This document shows, one piece after another, positions 21,018 to 29,955 of a stretch of DNA of 64,000 bases. Source of the stretch: Cyclobacterium qasimii M12-11B (GTDB lineage Bacteria; Bacteroidota; Bacteroidia; Cytophagales; Cyclobacteriaceae); assembly GCF_000427295.1 (NCBI RefSeq), contig NZ_ATNM01000139.1:46968-110967 (forward strand), written 5' to 3'. Below the pieces are notes generated by a model. The model did no database searches, had not been told where the DNA came from, and saw only the letters and a program-made list of their open reading frames with translations. How positions within the stretch are numbered: position 1 is the stretch's first letter; each line of letters starts with the position of its first letter. The translations under genes and the position numbers were made by a program.

Positions 21018-22172
21018 CTAATCCTGTTTAGTACTAATGATTCTTCTATTGTTATATATCTTCACCATTTGTTCATCGTAGGCTTCGTTAAAAACATCCT
21101 CCTCTGTAAAATGGGTCATTAAAACCTGTTGGTCGATTGTTCGGTTGCGGTCGTAGGTGATGTAAATGGAACCATCAGCAGTTTGTTGACCATCGGGATA
21201 AGAAACGTTTATCCTTTCGTCCAACAATAGCCCTTTGGACCAGGTTTTTCCATCATCCTTAGAGATAAACGCCATTAAATGACTTCTTTTGGTTTTGACG
21301 GATATTGGACCATGTTTTACCAATAGTAGATTCCCTGATTGTAAACGACGAATAAAAAATCTGGCAGCAGGGTGCTCAAATGAAGTTTCTTTTAGGTCAG
21401 ACCATGTTTTCCCTGAATCACTAGAATAACTTTCTCCAATTCCATAAGTGGTTCTTACCAGGGCCCATAGTTTGCCATCCTTTTTTTCAATAAAGTGATG
21501 CTCATCATAATTCCTGAATTCTTTTGGCACATGTACGCCACCTCTGACTACCCATGTCTTTCCCTTGTCACTTGAAACCACCATTTTGGCACTATTATCC
21601 GTTTCACGCCAGGTTGAGGCAGGCAATACCCAATCCCCATTGTTAAGTACAAATGGTTTACACATCATGACACCGTCGGTCAACCTTCTCGGGGCAGACC
21701 ATTTTGTACCTCCATTTTCAGATTTCTCACCTATGATGGCCCATACGCCGCCTATCTTGGCATCTTTGTCAACCGCTTGTGCCCAAAACACCCAAACCTT
21801 ACCCAATGGATCTACCCAAACTTCAGGGTCAAACGCTCTCACCATCCCTTCACCGTCAGGGTCTATTACCAATGTCTCCTTCCAGGTCTCTCCTTTGTCT
21901 GCACTAGAAGAAAGTACGACATAATTGTGTTCATCTTCATGGGGACTGATGCCAGCATACCACACCGTCCAAAACTCGCCATTTTTCTCATCTATTGCCA
22001 AACTGGAGATTCCAGAAAATTTTCGGTTTTCTATCTTATGGCTTGGTTCATATTCAGCAAACGGAACAACTTTTGGTGGATCCATAAATGAGCTATTTCC
22101 CTGACTGTACACGGATTGTGAAAGCAAGGGAATAATCATTAGAGCAAGAAAAATAATTGTTTTTTGTTTCAT
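21018..22172 (-). CDS. Exported sialidase-family (BNR repeat) protein
   Basis: A 384-residue protein with a signal peptide (MKQKTIIFLALMIIPLLSQS) and four Asp boxes, SSADKGETW, SSDKGKTW, SSDSGKTW and SKDDGKTW, which mark the blades of a sialidase-type propeller. It is the first gene of a minus-strand run ending with the SSS symporter. GH33 sialidases cleave terminal sialic acids. The same fold also occurs in enzymes acting on other glycans, and I could not verify a full arginine triad, so sialidase activity is not certain. Confidence 0.85.
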   Translation of the reverse strand: MKQKTIIFLALMIIPLLSQSVYSQGNSSFMDPPKVVPFAEYEPSHKIENRKFSGISSLAIDEKNGEFWTVWYAGISPHEDEHNYVVLSSSADKGETWKETLVIDPDGEGMVRAFDPEVWVDPLGKVWVFWAQAVDKDAKIGGVWAIIGEKSENGGTKWSAPRRLTDGVMMCKPFVLNNGDWVLPASTWRETDNSAKMVVSSDKGKTWVVRGGVHVPKEFRNYDEHHFIEKKDGKLWALVRTTYGIGESYSSDSGKTWSDLKETSFEHPAARFFIRRLQSGNLLLVKHGPISVKTKRSHLMAFISKDDGKTWSKGLLLDERINVSYPDGQQTADGSIYITYDRNRTIDQQVLMTHFTEEDVFNEAYDEQMVKIYNNRRIISTKQD

Positions 22173-22341
22173 TAAAATCTAATTTTATTGGGGTTTATAC
22201 TGTCAATCCTGAAAATTACCACAAGTTATTACCCTTTAAAAGAAAATTCACTAAAATTTCATTTTTCAAGAACGAAAGACTTTCCCTGAGGGATAATTTT
22301 TATATATTGAATTTTAATGTTGACAAACTCCATAAAGATAA
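22173..22341. promoter_or_regulatory. Divergent promoter region of the carbohydrate locus
   Basis: This 169-base gap lies between the two divergent transcription units of the sugar locus and should carry both promoters. It is very AT-rich. No exact TAnnTTTG box, operator palindrome or adjacent regulator gene was recognised. Confidence 0.4.
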
Positions 22342-23709
22342 ATGAGCCCATTAAAATTAGACCGAAGAAAATTTATAAAAGGAAGTACTGCTATGGCCAC
22401 CTTGGCGAGTGTCGGAGTACCGACAATGGCCTTCTCTGCTAAAGACAAAAAATATAAAGTTGGATTGATTGGTACAGGATGGTACGGGAAAAGTGATTTG
22501 TTCAGACTTATCCAAGTAGCCGATGTTGAAGTAATAGGCATAGCTGATCCAGATGCCCACCAATTGGATGAGGCGGGTAAACTGATAAGCCAAAGGCAAA
22601 AGTCTGGAAAAGTACCAAAAAAATATGCGCACTACCGCCAATTGCTGGATGAAAACAAGCTTGACATTGTACTGATAGGAAGTCCTGACCATTGGCATGC
22701 CCTTCAGGCAATCGACTCCATCCAATCAGGCGCAAATGTATACCTTCAAAAACCTATCAGTGTGGATGTAATGGAAGGTGAAGCGATTTTGGCTGCTGCT
22801 AGAAAGCATAAAAAGGTCGTGCAAATAGGTACACAAAGGAGGAGTACGCCTCACTTGGTAGAGGCTAAAAAGAACATTATTGATAAAGGTTTATTGGGCA
22901 AAATAGCTCATGTGGAAATGTGTTGCTTTTACCATATGAGGGCCAATGGCAATCCGGAAATTCAGCCTGTCCCTGACTTTTTCGACTATGACCTATGGGT
23001 AGGTCCTGGCCCTATGAGGCCTTTTGATGGCCTTCCCCACAGAAGATGGTGGCGCACCATGATGGAATACAGCAATGGCATCACAGGTGACATGTGTGTA
23101 CATATGTTTGATGCGGTACGATGGACTTTGGGACTGGGTTGGCCCAAAAGTGTATATGCCACTGGTGGAATATACGTTCAAAAAGGGGGTAAATCGACCA
23201 CTGCAGATACCCAAACGGCTACTTTTCACTACGATGACTTGGATTGTGTTTGGAACCATCGCTCATGGGGAACAGCTCAAGACCCTGAATACCCCTGGGC
23301 CTACATCATTTATGGCGACAAAGGAACCCTTAAAGCTTCTGTCATGAAATACGAGTTTATTCCGCAAGGGAAAGGCGAAACGATAAAAGGTGATGTGGTT
23401 TTTGAAAAAGAAGAATACCCTGAAGACCTCAAAGAAAAGGACATTGAACTACAGGCTGCCCCAGCCACCAGGGCTCACATGAAAGACTTTATTCAGGCCA
23501 TAGAACAAGGAGGAAGGCCTGTTGCAGACATTGAAGAAGGACATATTTCTACCGCCAGCTGTATCATGGCTAATATGTCTATGAAATTAGGCAGACCATT
23601 GGCATATGACCCTGTGAAGCGCATTGTCATTGATGATGAGGAAGCCACCAGACTGTTGTCTAGAAAATACAGGGCTCCATTTATGCACCCAGACCCAAAT
23701 GAAGTATGA
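22342..23709 (+). CDS. Gfo/Idh/MocA-family oxidoreductase with twin-arginine signal
   Basis: A 455-residue NAD(P)-dependent oxidoreductase. A Tat signal is visible (DRRKFIKGSTAMA, residues 7-19), so it is probably exported folded with its cofactor. The Rossmann motif GLIGTGWYGKS lies at residues 41-51, and the conserved KP motif appears as LQKPISVD. Exported members of this family act on free or glycan-bound sugars. Its stop overlaps the start of the following glycosidase-like gene, which implies translational coupling. The substrate is unknown, but the setting suggests sugar breakdown. Confidence 0.92.
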   Translation: MSPLKLDRRKFIKGSTAMATLASVGVPTMAFSAKDKKYKVGLIGTGWYGKSDLFRLIQVADVEVIGIADPDAHQLDEAGKLISQRQKSGKVPKKYAHYRQLLDENKLDIVLIGSPDHWHALQAIDSIQSGANVYLQKPISVDVMEGEAILAAARKHKKVVQIGTQRRSTPHLVEAKKNIIDKGLLGKIAHVEMCCFYHMRANGNPEIQPVPDFFDYDLWVGPGPMRPFDGLPHRRWWRTMMEYSNGITGDMCVHMFDAVRWTLGLGWPKSVYATGGIYVQKGGKSTTADTQTATFHYDDLDCVWNHRSWGTAQDPEYPWAYIIYGDKGTLKASVMKYEFIPQGKGETIKGDVVFEKEEYPEDLKEKDIELQAAPATRAHMKDFIQAIEQGGRPVADIEEGHISTASCIMANMSMKLGRPLAYDPVKRIVIDDEEATRLLSRKYRAPFMHPDPNEV

Positions 23710-24814
23710 TGAATCACAGTTTCTTTGCCTTTTGGACAAAAATAACCAGTGCTTTGCTGGCCTTGGTTATTTGTTTTCAATTACCCCATCTTTTGGGCAA
23801 ACCAAAGTTAAAATAAAGGGGGAGAAATTCCATATTAATGGCAAGGCGACGTATTCTGGGCAAAAGTGGAAGGGCCATGAAATTGAAGGCCTTTTAATGA
23901 ATTCAAGAATGGTACAGGGGATTTTTGATGACTTAAACGACGAAACTTCTAACCTATGGAAATATCCTGACACCGGAGAATGGGATGCAGACAGAAACAC
24001 TTCTGAATTTATAGATAACATGGCCAATTGGAAGGCACATGGCATGTTATCTTTTACCATTAATCTGCAAGGTGGCAGTCCGGAGGGTTTCTATAAAGTC
24101 CAACCATGGCACAATTCTGCTTTCACATCCGCAGGTGAGCTGAGACCAGCTTTCATGAATCGATTGAAGAAAATTCTTGATGAAGCAGACAGATTGGAGA
24201 TGGTCCCGATTTTAGGCTTGTTTTATTTTGGCCAGGACAGGAGACTCGAAGACGAGGCTGCAGTAATACAAGCTGTGGATCTTACAATCAATTGGCTTCA
24301 TAATCACAATTATAAAAATCTGCTCATAGAAATCAACAATGAATGCAATTTAAGGTATACCCATGAAATCCTCAAACCTGAACGGGTTCATGAATTGATT
24401 TTAAGAGCCAAATCCATAGAGAGGGATGGGTACAGGTATTATGTCAGCACCAGTTATGGAGGTGGATTTATCCCCCTTCCCAATGTAGTGAAAGAAGCTG
24501 ATTTTATTTTATTGCATGGAAATAGCGTGTCCGAACCAGAAAAGATTGGGGAGATGGTAGCTGAAACCAGAAATATCGAGGGCTACCATAAAATGCCTAT
24601 CCTTTTTAATGAAGACAATCATTTTGATTTTGACAAAGATTTCAACCATCTAATTGCTTCGGTTTCCGCCTATGCATCTTGGGGATATTATGATCCCCGA
24701 GAGAAAGGGGAAGGATTTGAAGATGGCTTTCAAAGTGTTCCTGTGGATTGGTCTATTTCTTCAGAAAGGAAAAAAGGTTTTTTCAATTTATTAAAAGAAA
24801 TTACGGGCTATTGA
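23706..24814 (+). pseudogene. Glycoside-hydrolase-like (clan A, TIM-barrel) exported protein with 1-base frameshift
   Basis: The start ATG at 23706 overlaps the upstream stop, and the first frame encodes a signal peptide (FWTKITSALLALVICFQLP). The body then lies in another frame starting PSFGQTKVKIKGEKF. Adding one C to the C4 run at 23784-23787 joins them into 369 residues. The body has a TIM-barrel pattern with LLIEINNECN near residues 214-223, where E would be the acid/base, and MPILFNEDNHF, where E would be the nucleophile, as in GH5-like enzymes. The family number is not certain. The same coding pair (oxidoreductase plus glycosidase) suggests joint glycan processing. Confidence 0.8.
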
Positions 24815-24885
24815 ATCGGGACAATACAAATGTTTTGGCTGCCCTTTTACTGGGCTAAAGAGAAAGCAATCTGAAATTCACCCAT

Positions 24886-24923
24886 AAAAAAACTCCGCCT
24901 TTAATTAAAAGGGCGGAGTTTTT
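24886..24923. terminator. Strong bidirectional terminator
   Basis: AAAAAACTCCGCC followed by TTTT pairs with AAAAGGGCGGAGTTTTTT around an AATT centre, giving a GC stem with A and T tracts at both ends. It lies between the convergent glycosidase-like and second oxidoreductase genes and suits both strands. Confidence 0.9.
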
Positions 24924-24944
24924 TATTATTTACTTTTTATCAAA

Positions 24945-26417
24945 TTAAACTTTGAATCCTTCTCTATGATTTCTGCCTACAAATTGGTTGGCTTCTTCTA
25001 GATTGGTAATTCTCATGTTTTCACCATCCCACAATAGTTTTTTCCTACCGAAGAATTCAGCTTTACCTTCGCTATTTTCTCTTTGTAGCATATAACTTCT
25101 GGTGGCAAGATTACCCATCAAGACCGTTTCGGTCATTGGACCGGCATAGTCAAAAGAGGAAGTCAAAGCCTTGTGTTCTGAGCTATTGAAACCTGCTTTA
25201 CAAGCATCTACCCATTTGCGTTGGTGACCATATTCTGGCTCATCAGATTTTTCTACTTCAGGACCAAAATCAGTCGTTCCATCATTTAGGTACAACTTAG
25301 GCATCAAAGGAGAGCTATCATTAATATTGGTAGAAATGATTCCTTTTTCTCCTATGATCAGTACACCATTGGCACTGTCTCTTCCTCCGATATCACTGTC
25401 AGCAGGAATGATATCTGGATGAGAAGGTTTGATACCTCCATCACTCCAGGTCATTTCTATTGGTGACCTACTCTTGGTAGTTTCATCAAAATGAAGGGTT
25501 ATGAATGAAGCTGGAGGACAACTTTTTGGATAATAATCCGCAGTCCACATATCGGTATAGATCGAAGCCACACTGGCTTCAGCATCAGTTGGATACTTTA
25601 AGCCTAAAGTTCTGAAAGGTATATCGATCAAGTGACATCCTACATCTCCCAATGCACCTGTTCCATAATCCCACCAACCTCTCCAATTGAATGGGTGAAG
25701 ATTTGGAGTATAGGGAATATATTCAGCTGGACCTAACCATAAGTCCCAGTTAAAATCATCTGGTTTTTTGGAAGGTTCTGGTTTTGGGAAAGGAATTCCT
25801 TGAGGCCAAACAGGTCTATTGGTCCAAACTTGTACCTTAGACACCTTACCGATTTTATCGCTATCAATCCAACCTTGTACCATGTTCAACAATGGATTGG
25901 AACCGCCTTGATTACCCATTTGGGTTACGATCTTCTTGTCCCTTGCCATTTGCGTAAGCAATCTGGCTTCCTGAATATTGTGTGTCATGGGCTTTTGTAC
26001 ATATACATGTACGCCTCTATGCATGGCATAGGAAGCAGCAGGACCATGGACATGATCAGGGGTAGAAATGGTGACCGCATCAATGTCTTTTTCTTTGTCG
26101 AGCATTTCTCTAAAATCAGCATACAGCTTGGCTTTAGGGAAATTTTCTACAGAGCGTTTTGCCGATCCGTTAAAATCCACATCACACAATGCAATTATCC
26201 GCTCTCTACCGTTTACGGAAGCATTCTTAATATCACTGGCACCTTTTCCTCCAGCCCCAATAGCGGCTATATTCAACTGGTCACTTGGAGCCGTAAATCC
26301 TACGCCACCCAAAACATGTCTGGGAACGAATGCAATAGAGGAAACTATCGCAGCATTCTTTATAAAAGAACGTCTGGAATTTTCCTGATTTTCATTTTTT
26401 GGTGATTTCATGGTCAT
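24945..26417 (-). CDS. Second Gfo/Idh/MocA-family oxidoreductase with twin-arginine signal
   Basis: A 490-residue member of the same family as the gene at 22342, but not a recent duplicate. The Tat signal is SRRSFIKNAAIVSS (residues 14-27), the Rossmann motif is IAAIGAGGKGASDI near residue 52, and the KP motif is VQKPMTHN near residue 138. The C-terminal half contains the SWSDGG-like substrate region and a C-terminal GRNHREGF tail common in this exported subgroup. It is alone on the minus strand and converges with the glycosidase-like gene. Substrate unknown. Confidence 0.92.
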   Translation of the reverse strand: MTMKSPKNENQENSRRSFIKNAAIVSSIAFVPRHVLGGVGFTAPSDQLNIAAIGAGGKGASDIKNASVNGRERIIALCDVDFNGSAKRSVENFPKAKLYADFREMLDKEKDIDAVTISTPDHVHGPAASYAMHRGVHVYVQKPMTHNIQEARLLTQMARDKKIVTQMGNQGGSNPLLNMVQGWIDSDKIGKVSKVQVWTNRPVWPQGIPFPKPEPSKKPDDFNWDLWLGPAEYIPYTPNLHPFNWRGWWDYGTGALGDVGCHLIDIPFRTLGLKYPTDAEASVASIYTDMWTADYYPKSCPPASFITLHFDETTKSRSPIEMTWSDGGIKPSHPDIIPADSDIGGRDSANGVLIIGEKGIISTNINDSSPLMPKLYLNDGTTDFGPEVEKSDEPEYGHQRKWVDACKAGFNSSEHKALTSSFDYAGPMTETVLMGNLATRSYMLQRENSEGKAEFFGRKKLLWDGENMRITNLEEANQFVGRNHREGFKV

Positions 26418-26606
26418 CTTTTATGAATTGATCTATTTTAGGTTTAAAATTTATTAACTTCTCTATTAATAAAAATGTAAAAGTCTTTTATAGTATACTG
26501 ATTTTTAATGGTATTCGACCACTGTACCAGCAATTATTTCCATAATTGGTCAATGCCTGTGATAAAAACAAAATATTCCTTTAAAAGGATGAGGGAATTA
26601 TTGCCC

Positions 26607-26840
26607 TTATTCTCTATTCTTAGTCTTTATATAAAGCTCCTCCACCTTCTCCCTCGCCCATGGCGTTTTCCTTAAAAAAGTCAAAGAAGATTTGAGTGTA
26701 GGATTATTTGTAAAACAGCGAATATTAATCCGCTCTCCCAATTCTTTAAAACCGTATTTTTGTACCAAATAATCTAAGACATCCACTAGTCGGATTCCAT
26801 GCAATGGGTTATTTGGCTGTTTTTCTTTTTCGTCTGTCAT
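26607..26840 (-). CDS. VF530 / DUF2132 family small protein
   Basis: A 77-residue protein matching the VF530 family: NPLHGIRLVDVLDYLVQKYG at residues 11-30, then ELGERINIRCF, then PTLKSSLTFLRKTPWAREKVE. Members have a DNA-binding-like fold of unknown cellular role. The match covers almost the entire protein and length is normal. It stands alone. Confidence 0.88.
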   Translation of the reverse strand: MTDEKEKQPNNPLHGIRLVDVLDYLVQKYGFKELGERINIRCFTNNPTLKSSLTFLRKTPWAREKVEELYIKTKNRE

Positions 26841-27246
26841 TGTACCAAAAATAAAGATAAAAACCTTTTTCTCCTATTTATACCCGAAATATGCTTTGAG
26901 GAAATAACAACGACTTTAATCAAGTGCTATACGGTTATTTGATAATTAAAAAGCCATTCGATTTTAGCTACCGAATGAACCCTTCTGTTTTAACAAGTTA
27001 ACCCTTGAATTACTGAACCTGAGTTTAAAATGGATGTAAAATTATGGTTTAAAGAATCGATGTAAGTCAAACTCGAAGACTGGGAGAATAAAAGGTTGGT
27101 TAGCGCTTTGGTAACGAGATTTCACCAACAATTAAACCCTCAAAAATTAGTTACTGGCATATGATTGAAATACACTTAACGGTACGTATATTCCAACGGT
27201 GGACGCAAGGCCATGATCCAAAAAAGTACGAGAAAAATATAAAAGG
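26841..27246. other. Intergenic region upstream of the antiporter
   Basis: A 406-base divergent gap between VF530 and the antiporter. I see no coding sequence, repeat or clear promoter motif, only short AT-rich stretches. Confidence 0.4.
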
Positions 27247-29391
27247 ATGGAGTTATTGAACATATTTGATACGACCTTACCGCTGACAAATCCAGTATTG
27301 AAATTCCTTTCTATACTGGTCATCATCTTGGTAGCTCCGATTATTTTAAATAAAATAAAAATCCCTCATCTTCTAGGGCTGATTATAGCAGGAGCCATTA
27401 TTGGACCCAATGGGATTAACCTAATGGAGCGGGACAGCAGTATAATTCTTTCAGGGACAGCAGGTCTTTTGTACATAATGTTCCTTGCCGGTTTAGAAAT
27501 AGACTTGGCAGAATTCAAGAAAAACAGCAAAAAAAGTCTGGTTTTCGGCCTATACACATTCAGCATACCAATGGTAATGGGAACATTAACAGGGCTTTAT
27601 GTCTTGGGATTTTCATTAGCAACTTCTATTTTATTGGCAAGCATGTTTGCCTCTCACACCTTAATCGCTTATCCATTAATAAGTAAAATGGGTGTGGCTA
27701 AAAACAAAGCTGTCAACATAACAGTTGGCGGAACCATGATTACGGACACCTTAGCACTTTTAGTTCTTGCGGTGATTGTTGGAATGACAACAGGAGAAGT
27801 AAATACAGAGTTTTGGGTAAGGTTAACTATTTCTATCCTTGTTTTTGGATTAATTGTAATGCTCCTTTTTCCAATTATTGGCCGTTGGTTTTTAAAGCGG
27901 TATGATGACAGTGTTTCCCAATACATCTTTGTTCTGGTAATGGTTTATTTAGGCGCAGTTTTGGCTGAAATGGCGGGGATTGAAGCGATTATTGGCGCAT
28001 TCTTATCAGGTTTGGCGCTTAACCGTTTAATCCTACATACCTCACCTCTAATGAACCGGATTGAATTTGTAGGGAATGCCATTTTTATACCCTTCTTTCT
28101 TATTGGGGTAGGAATGTTAATAGATTACCGTGCTTTTTTCAAGGACATAGAAACCATAAAGGTTGCATCGGTAATGATAATCGTGGCAACAACTGCAAAA
28201 TTCCTTGCTGCCTGGATCACCCAAAAAACCTATAAGTTTTCAGTGGATGAACGCCGGTTGATATTTGGGCTAAGTAACGCTCAGGCGGCTGCAACTTTGG
28301 CTGCAGTTTTAGTAGGGTACAACATCATCATAGGAGAGACCGAAACAGGTGAACCCATCAGATTGCTCAGCGAAAGCATCTTAAATGGAACGATCCTGAT
28401 GATACTTTTCACCTGCACAATTGCTTCGTTTGTGGCCCAAAAAGGTGCTCAAAACATTGCGCTTTTAGAAAGCACTGAATCAGCAGATGAGGAAGAAAAC
28501 CAGGAAAAAATCTTGATTCCAATTAGCAATATCGAAACAACAGACGAACTAATCAATTTAGGAGTACTCATTAAATCAAATAATAACAAAGATGGGCTTT
28601 ATGCCCTTAGTATCGTTGACAACAATTCAATGGATGGTTCGGCGGATAAACATGCCAAGAAAATCCTACGAAAAGCATCCGTAACAGCTTCGGCAACAGA
28701 CAATTTTGTACACGAACTCCTTCGCTATGACTTAAATATTGTAAATGGAATTACAAGTGTTGCCAAAGAAAACAAAATCACAGACTTAATTTTAGGTCTT
28801 CATATAAACAAAGGCATTTCAGAGTCATTCTTAGGCAATCTAACAGAAGGCATTTTGACAAAATGCAACGTTACAACCCTCATTTATAAACCAACCCAAC
28901 CGTTTGGAACAATCAAAAGACATATAATAATCGTTCCTGAAAATGCAGAAAAGGAAATCGGGTTTCCTTTTTGGCTCATTAAGGTTTGGAATATTGCAAG
29001 GAACTCGGGTGCTAAATTACTTTTCTATGCCAACAACGACACTTTGAAATTCATAGAAGAAATTCAATCTAAACATCCAATAGAATGTGTTTTTGAAGAA
29101 TTCAGCAATTGGGACGACTTCCTCATTCTAGCTAGGAGTTTTCGCAAAGACGACAATTTAATAATTGTCTTAAGCAGAAAAGGGAAGCTTTCTTATCATG
29201 GCAATATGACAAAGATCCCATCCTATTTAAATAAATACTTTAGAGGCACGAGTTACATTTTAATTTATCCAATGCAGACAGGGGTTGCCGACAGTTCACA
29301 AATTCAATTGAAAAACGCGACATTTATTGAACCCCTAGAAAAATTGGATGAGATTGGAAAAACCATTGCGAAAATATTTAGAAGAAAATAA
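27247..29391 (+). CDS. Cation:proton antiporter (CPA2/KefB-NapA type) with C-terminal UspA-like region
   Basis: A 714-residue protein. Residues 10-390 contain about 12-13 membrane helices of the sodium/proton exchanger domain, with family motifs such as IPHLLGLIIAGAIIGPNG (residues 39-56), a helix with MFLAGLEIDL and GIEAIIGAFLSGLALNR. From about residue 410 a soluble part with two alpha/beta segments resembles universal-stress-protein domains (ILIPISNIETTDELINLG and IIIVPENAEKEIG). This layout is common in Bacteroidota antiporters and probably provides cytoplasmic regulation. The ion, Na+ or K+, is not decidable here. Confidence 0.93.
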   Translation: MELLNIFDTTLPLTNPVLKFLSILVIILVAPIILNKIKIPHLLGLIIAGAIIGPNGINLMERDSSIILSGTAGLLYIMFLAGLEIDLAEFKKNSKKSLVFGLYTFSIPMVMGTLTGLYVLGFSLATSILLASMFASHTLIAYPLISKMGVAKNKAVNITVGGTMITDTLALLVLAVIVGMTTGEVNTEFWVRLTISILVFGLIVMLLFPIIGRWFLKRYDDSVSQYIFVLVMVYLGAVLAEMAGIEAIIGAFLSGLALNRLILHTSPLMNRIEFVGNAIFIPFFLIGVGMLIDYRAFFKDIETIKVASVMIIVATTAKFLAAWITQKTYKFSVDERRLIFGLSNAQAAATLAAVLVGYNIIIGETETGEPIRLLSESILNGTILMILFTCTIASFVAQKGAQNIALLESTESADEEENQEKILIPISNIETTDELINLGVLIKSNNNKDGLYALSIVDNNSMDGSADKHAKKILRKASVTASATDNFVHELLRYDLNIVNGITSVAKENKITDLILGLHINKGISESFLGNLTEGILTKCNVTTLIYKPTQPFGTIKRHIIIVPENAEKEIGFPFWLIKVWNIARNSGAKLLFYANNDTLKFIEEIQSKHPIECVFEEFSNWDDFLILARSFRKDDNLIIVLSRKGKLSYHGNMTKIPSYLNKYFRGTSYILIYPMQTGVADSSQIQLKNATFIEPLEKLDEIGKTIAKIFRRK

Positions 29392-29602
29392 AGGCTTTAC
29401 ACCAAACAAGGGGACTGAAATAATATTGAATATAGTGGCAAGTCCAAGATTATTGCTTAAAAAAAAACAAATACGAATTCGAATCTGCACAAACACTCAA
29501 ATACTTTATCTAATAGCTGAAATAAAATCAGGACAAGTTTTCCACTCATTTGAAAGGTTATTTATTTGGACTATATTCACCGTTAAAGCTTTACAAAACA
29601 CG

Positions 29603-29636
29603 TGAGCTATTGTACTATAAGATAAGGTACAGCTCA
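29603..29636. terminator. Hairpin downstream of the antiporter
   Basis: TGAGCT and TGTAC (from 29603) pair with GTACA and GCTCA (ending 29636) around an AT-rich loop. It could terminate the antiporter transcript or form part of the leader of the small membrane gene 35 bases downstream. No T tract follows. Confidence 0.45.
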
Positions 29637-29671
29637 TGGCTCGAATCGTTGGTGATAATTTTGGATCTATA

Positions 29672-29953
29672 ATGAAAGCATTTTTATTATTCTTCAAGCA
29701 AATAAGCGGCTTCAATATCCCTTTCTCAATTTTTGTAGGTTTCTGGTATTATATCAATGACATGCGTTTTTTTGATGGTTTTTTCATATGCCTGCCAACT
29801 GCTGGTTTAGCGCTATCCCTATATTTCTTTCAACAGCGCAATGCAAATCAATGGGGATTTTATTACAACCTTGGGTTATCAAAAGTGAAATTAATTGGCA
29901 TTTCTTTCGTTATCAATACTCTCCTTTCATTCGTTTATTTTCTCCTCTTTTAA
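29672..29953 (+). CDS. Small membrane protein preceding the ABC-MutS fusion
   Basis: The frame opens at 29636, but the ATG at 29672 (MKAFLLFFKQISGF) gives a better membrane protein of 93 residues. It has three hydrophobic segments: FNIPFSIFVGFWYYI, FFICLPTAGLALSLYF and IGISFVINTLLSFVYFLLF. The gene ends 2 bases before the GTG of the next gene, so the two are almost certainly cotranscribed. It may be the membrane partner of the ABC ATPase half, although it is much smaller than a normal permease. No named family recognised. Confidence 0.65.
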   Translation: MKAFLLFFKQISGFNIPFSIFVGFWYYINDMRFFDGFFICLPTAGLALSLYFFQQRNANQWGFYYNLGLSKVKLIGISFVINTLLSFVYFLLF

Positions 29954-29955
29954 TT

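Noticed and set aside
29788..29955. N-terminal extension of the ABC-MutS protein
   Set aside because: The extra 56 codons overlap the small membrane gene in another frame and are not protein-like; GTG 29956 starts the ATPase domain cleanly.
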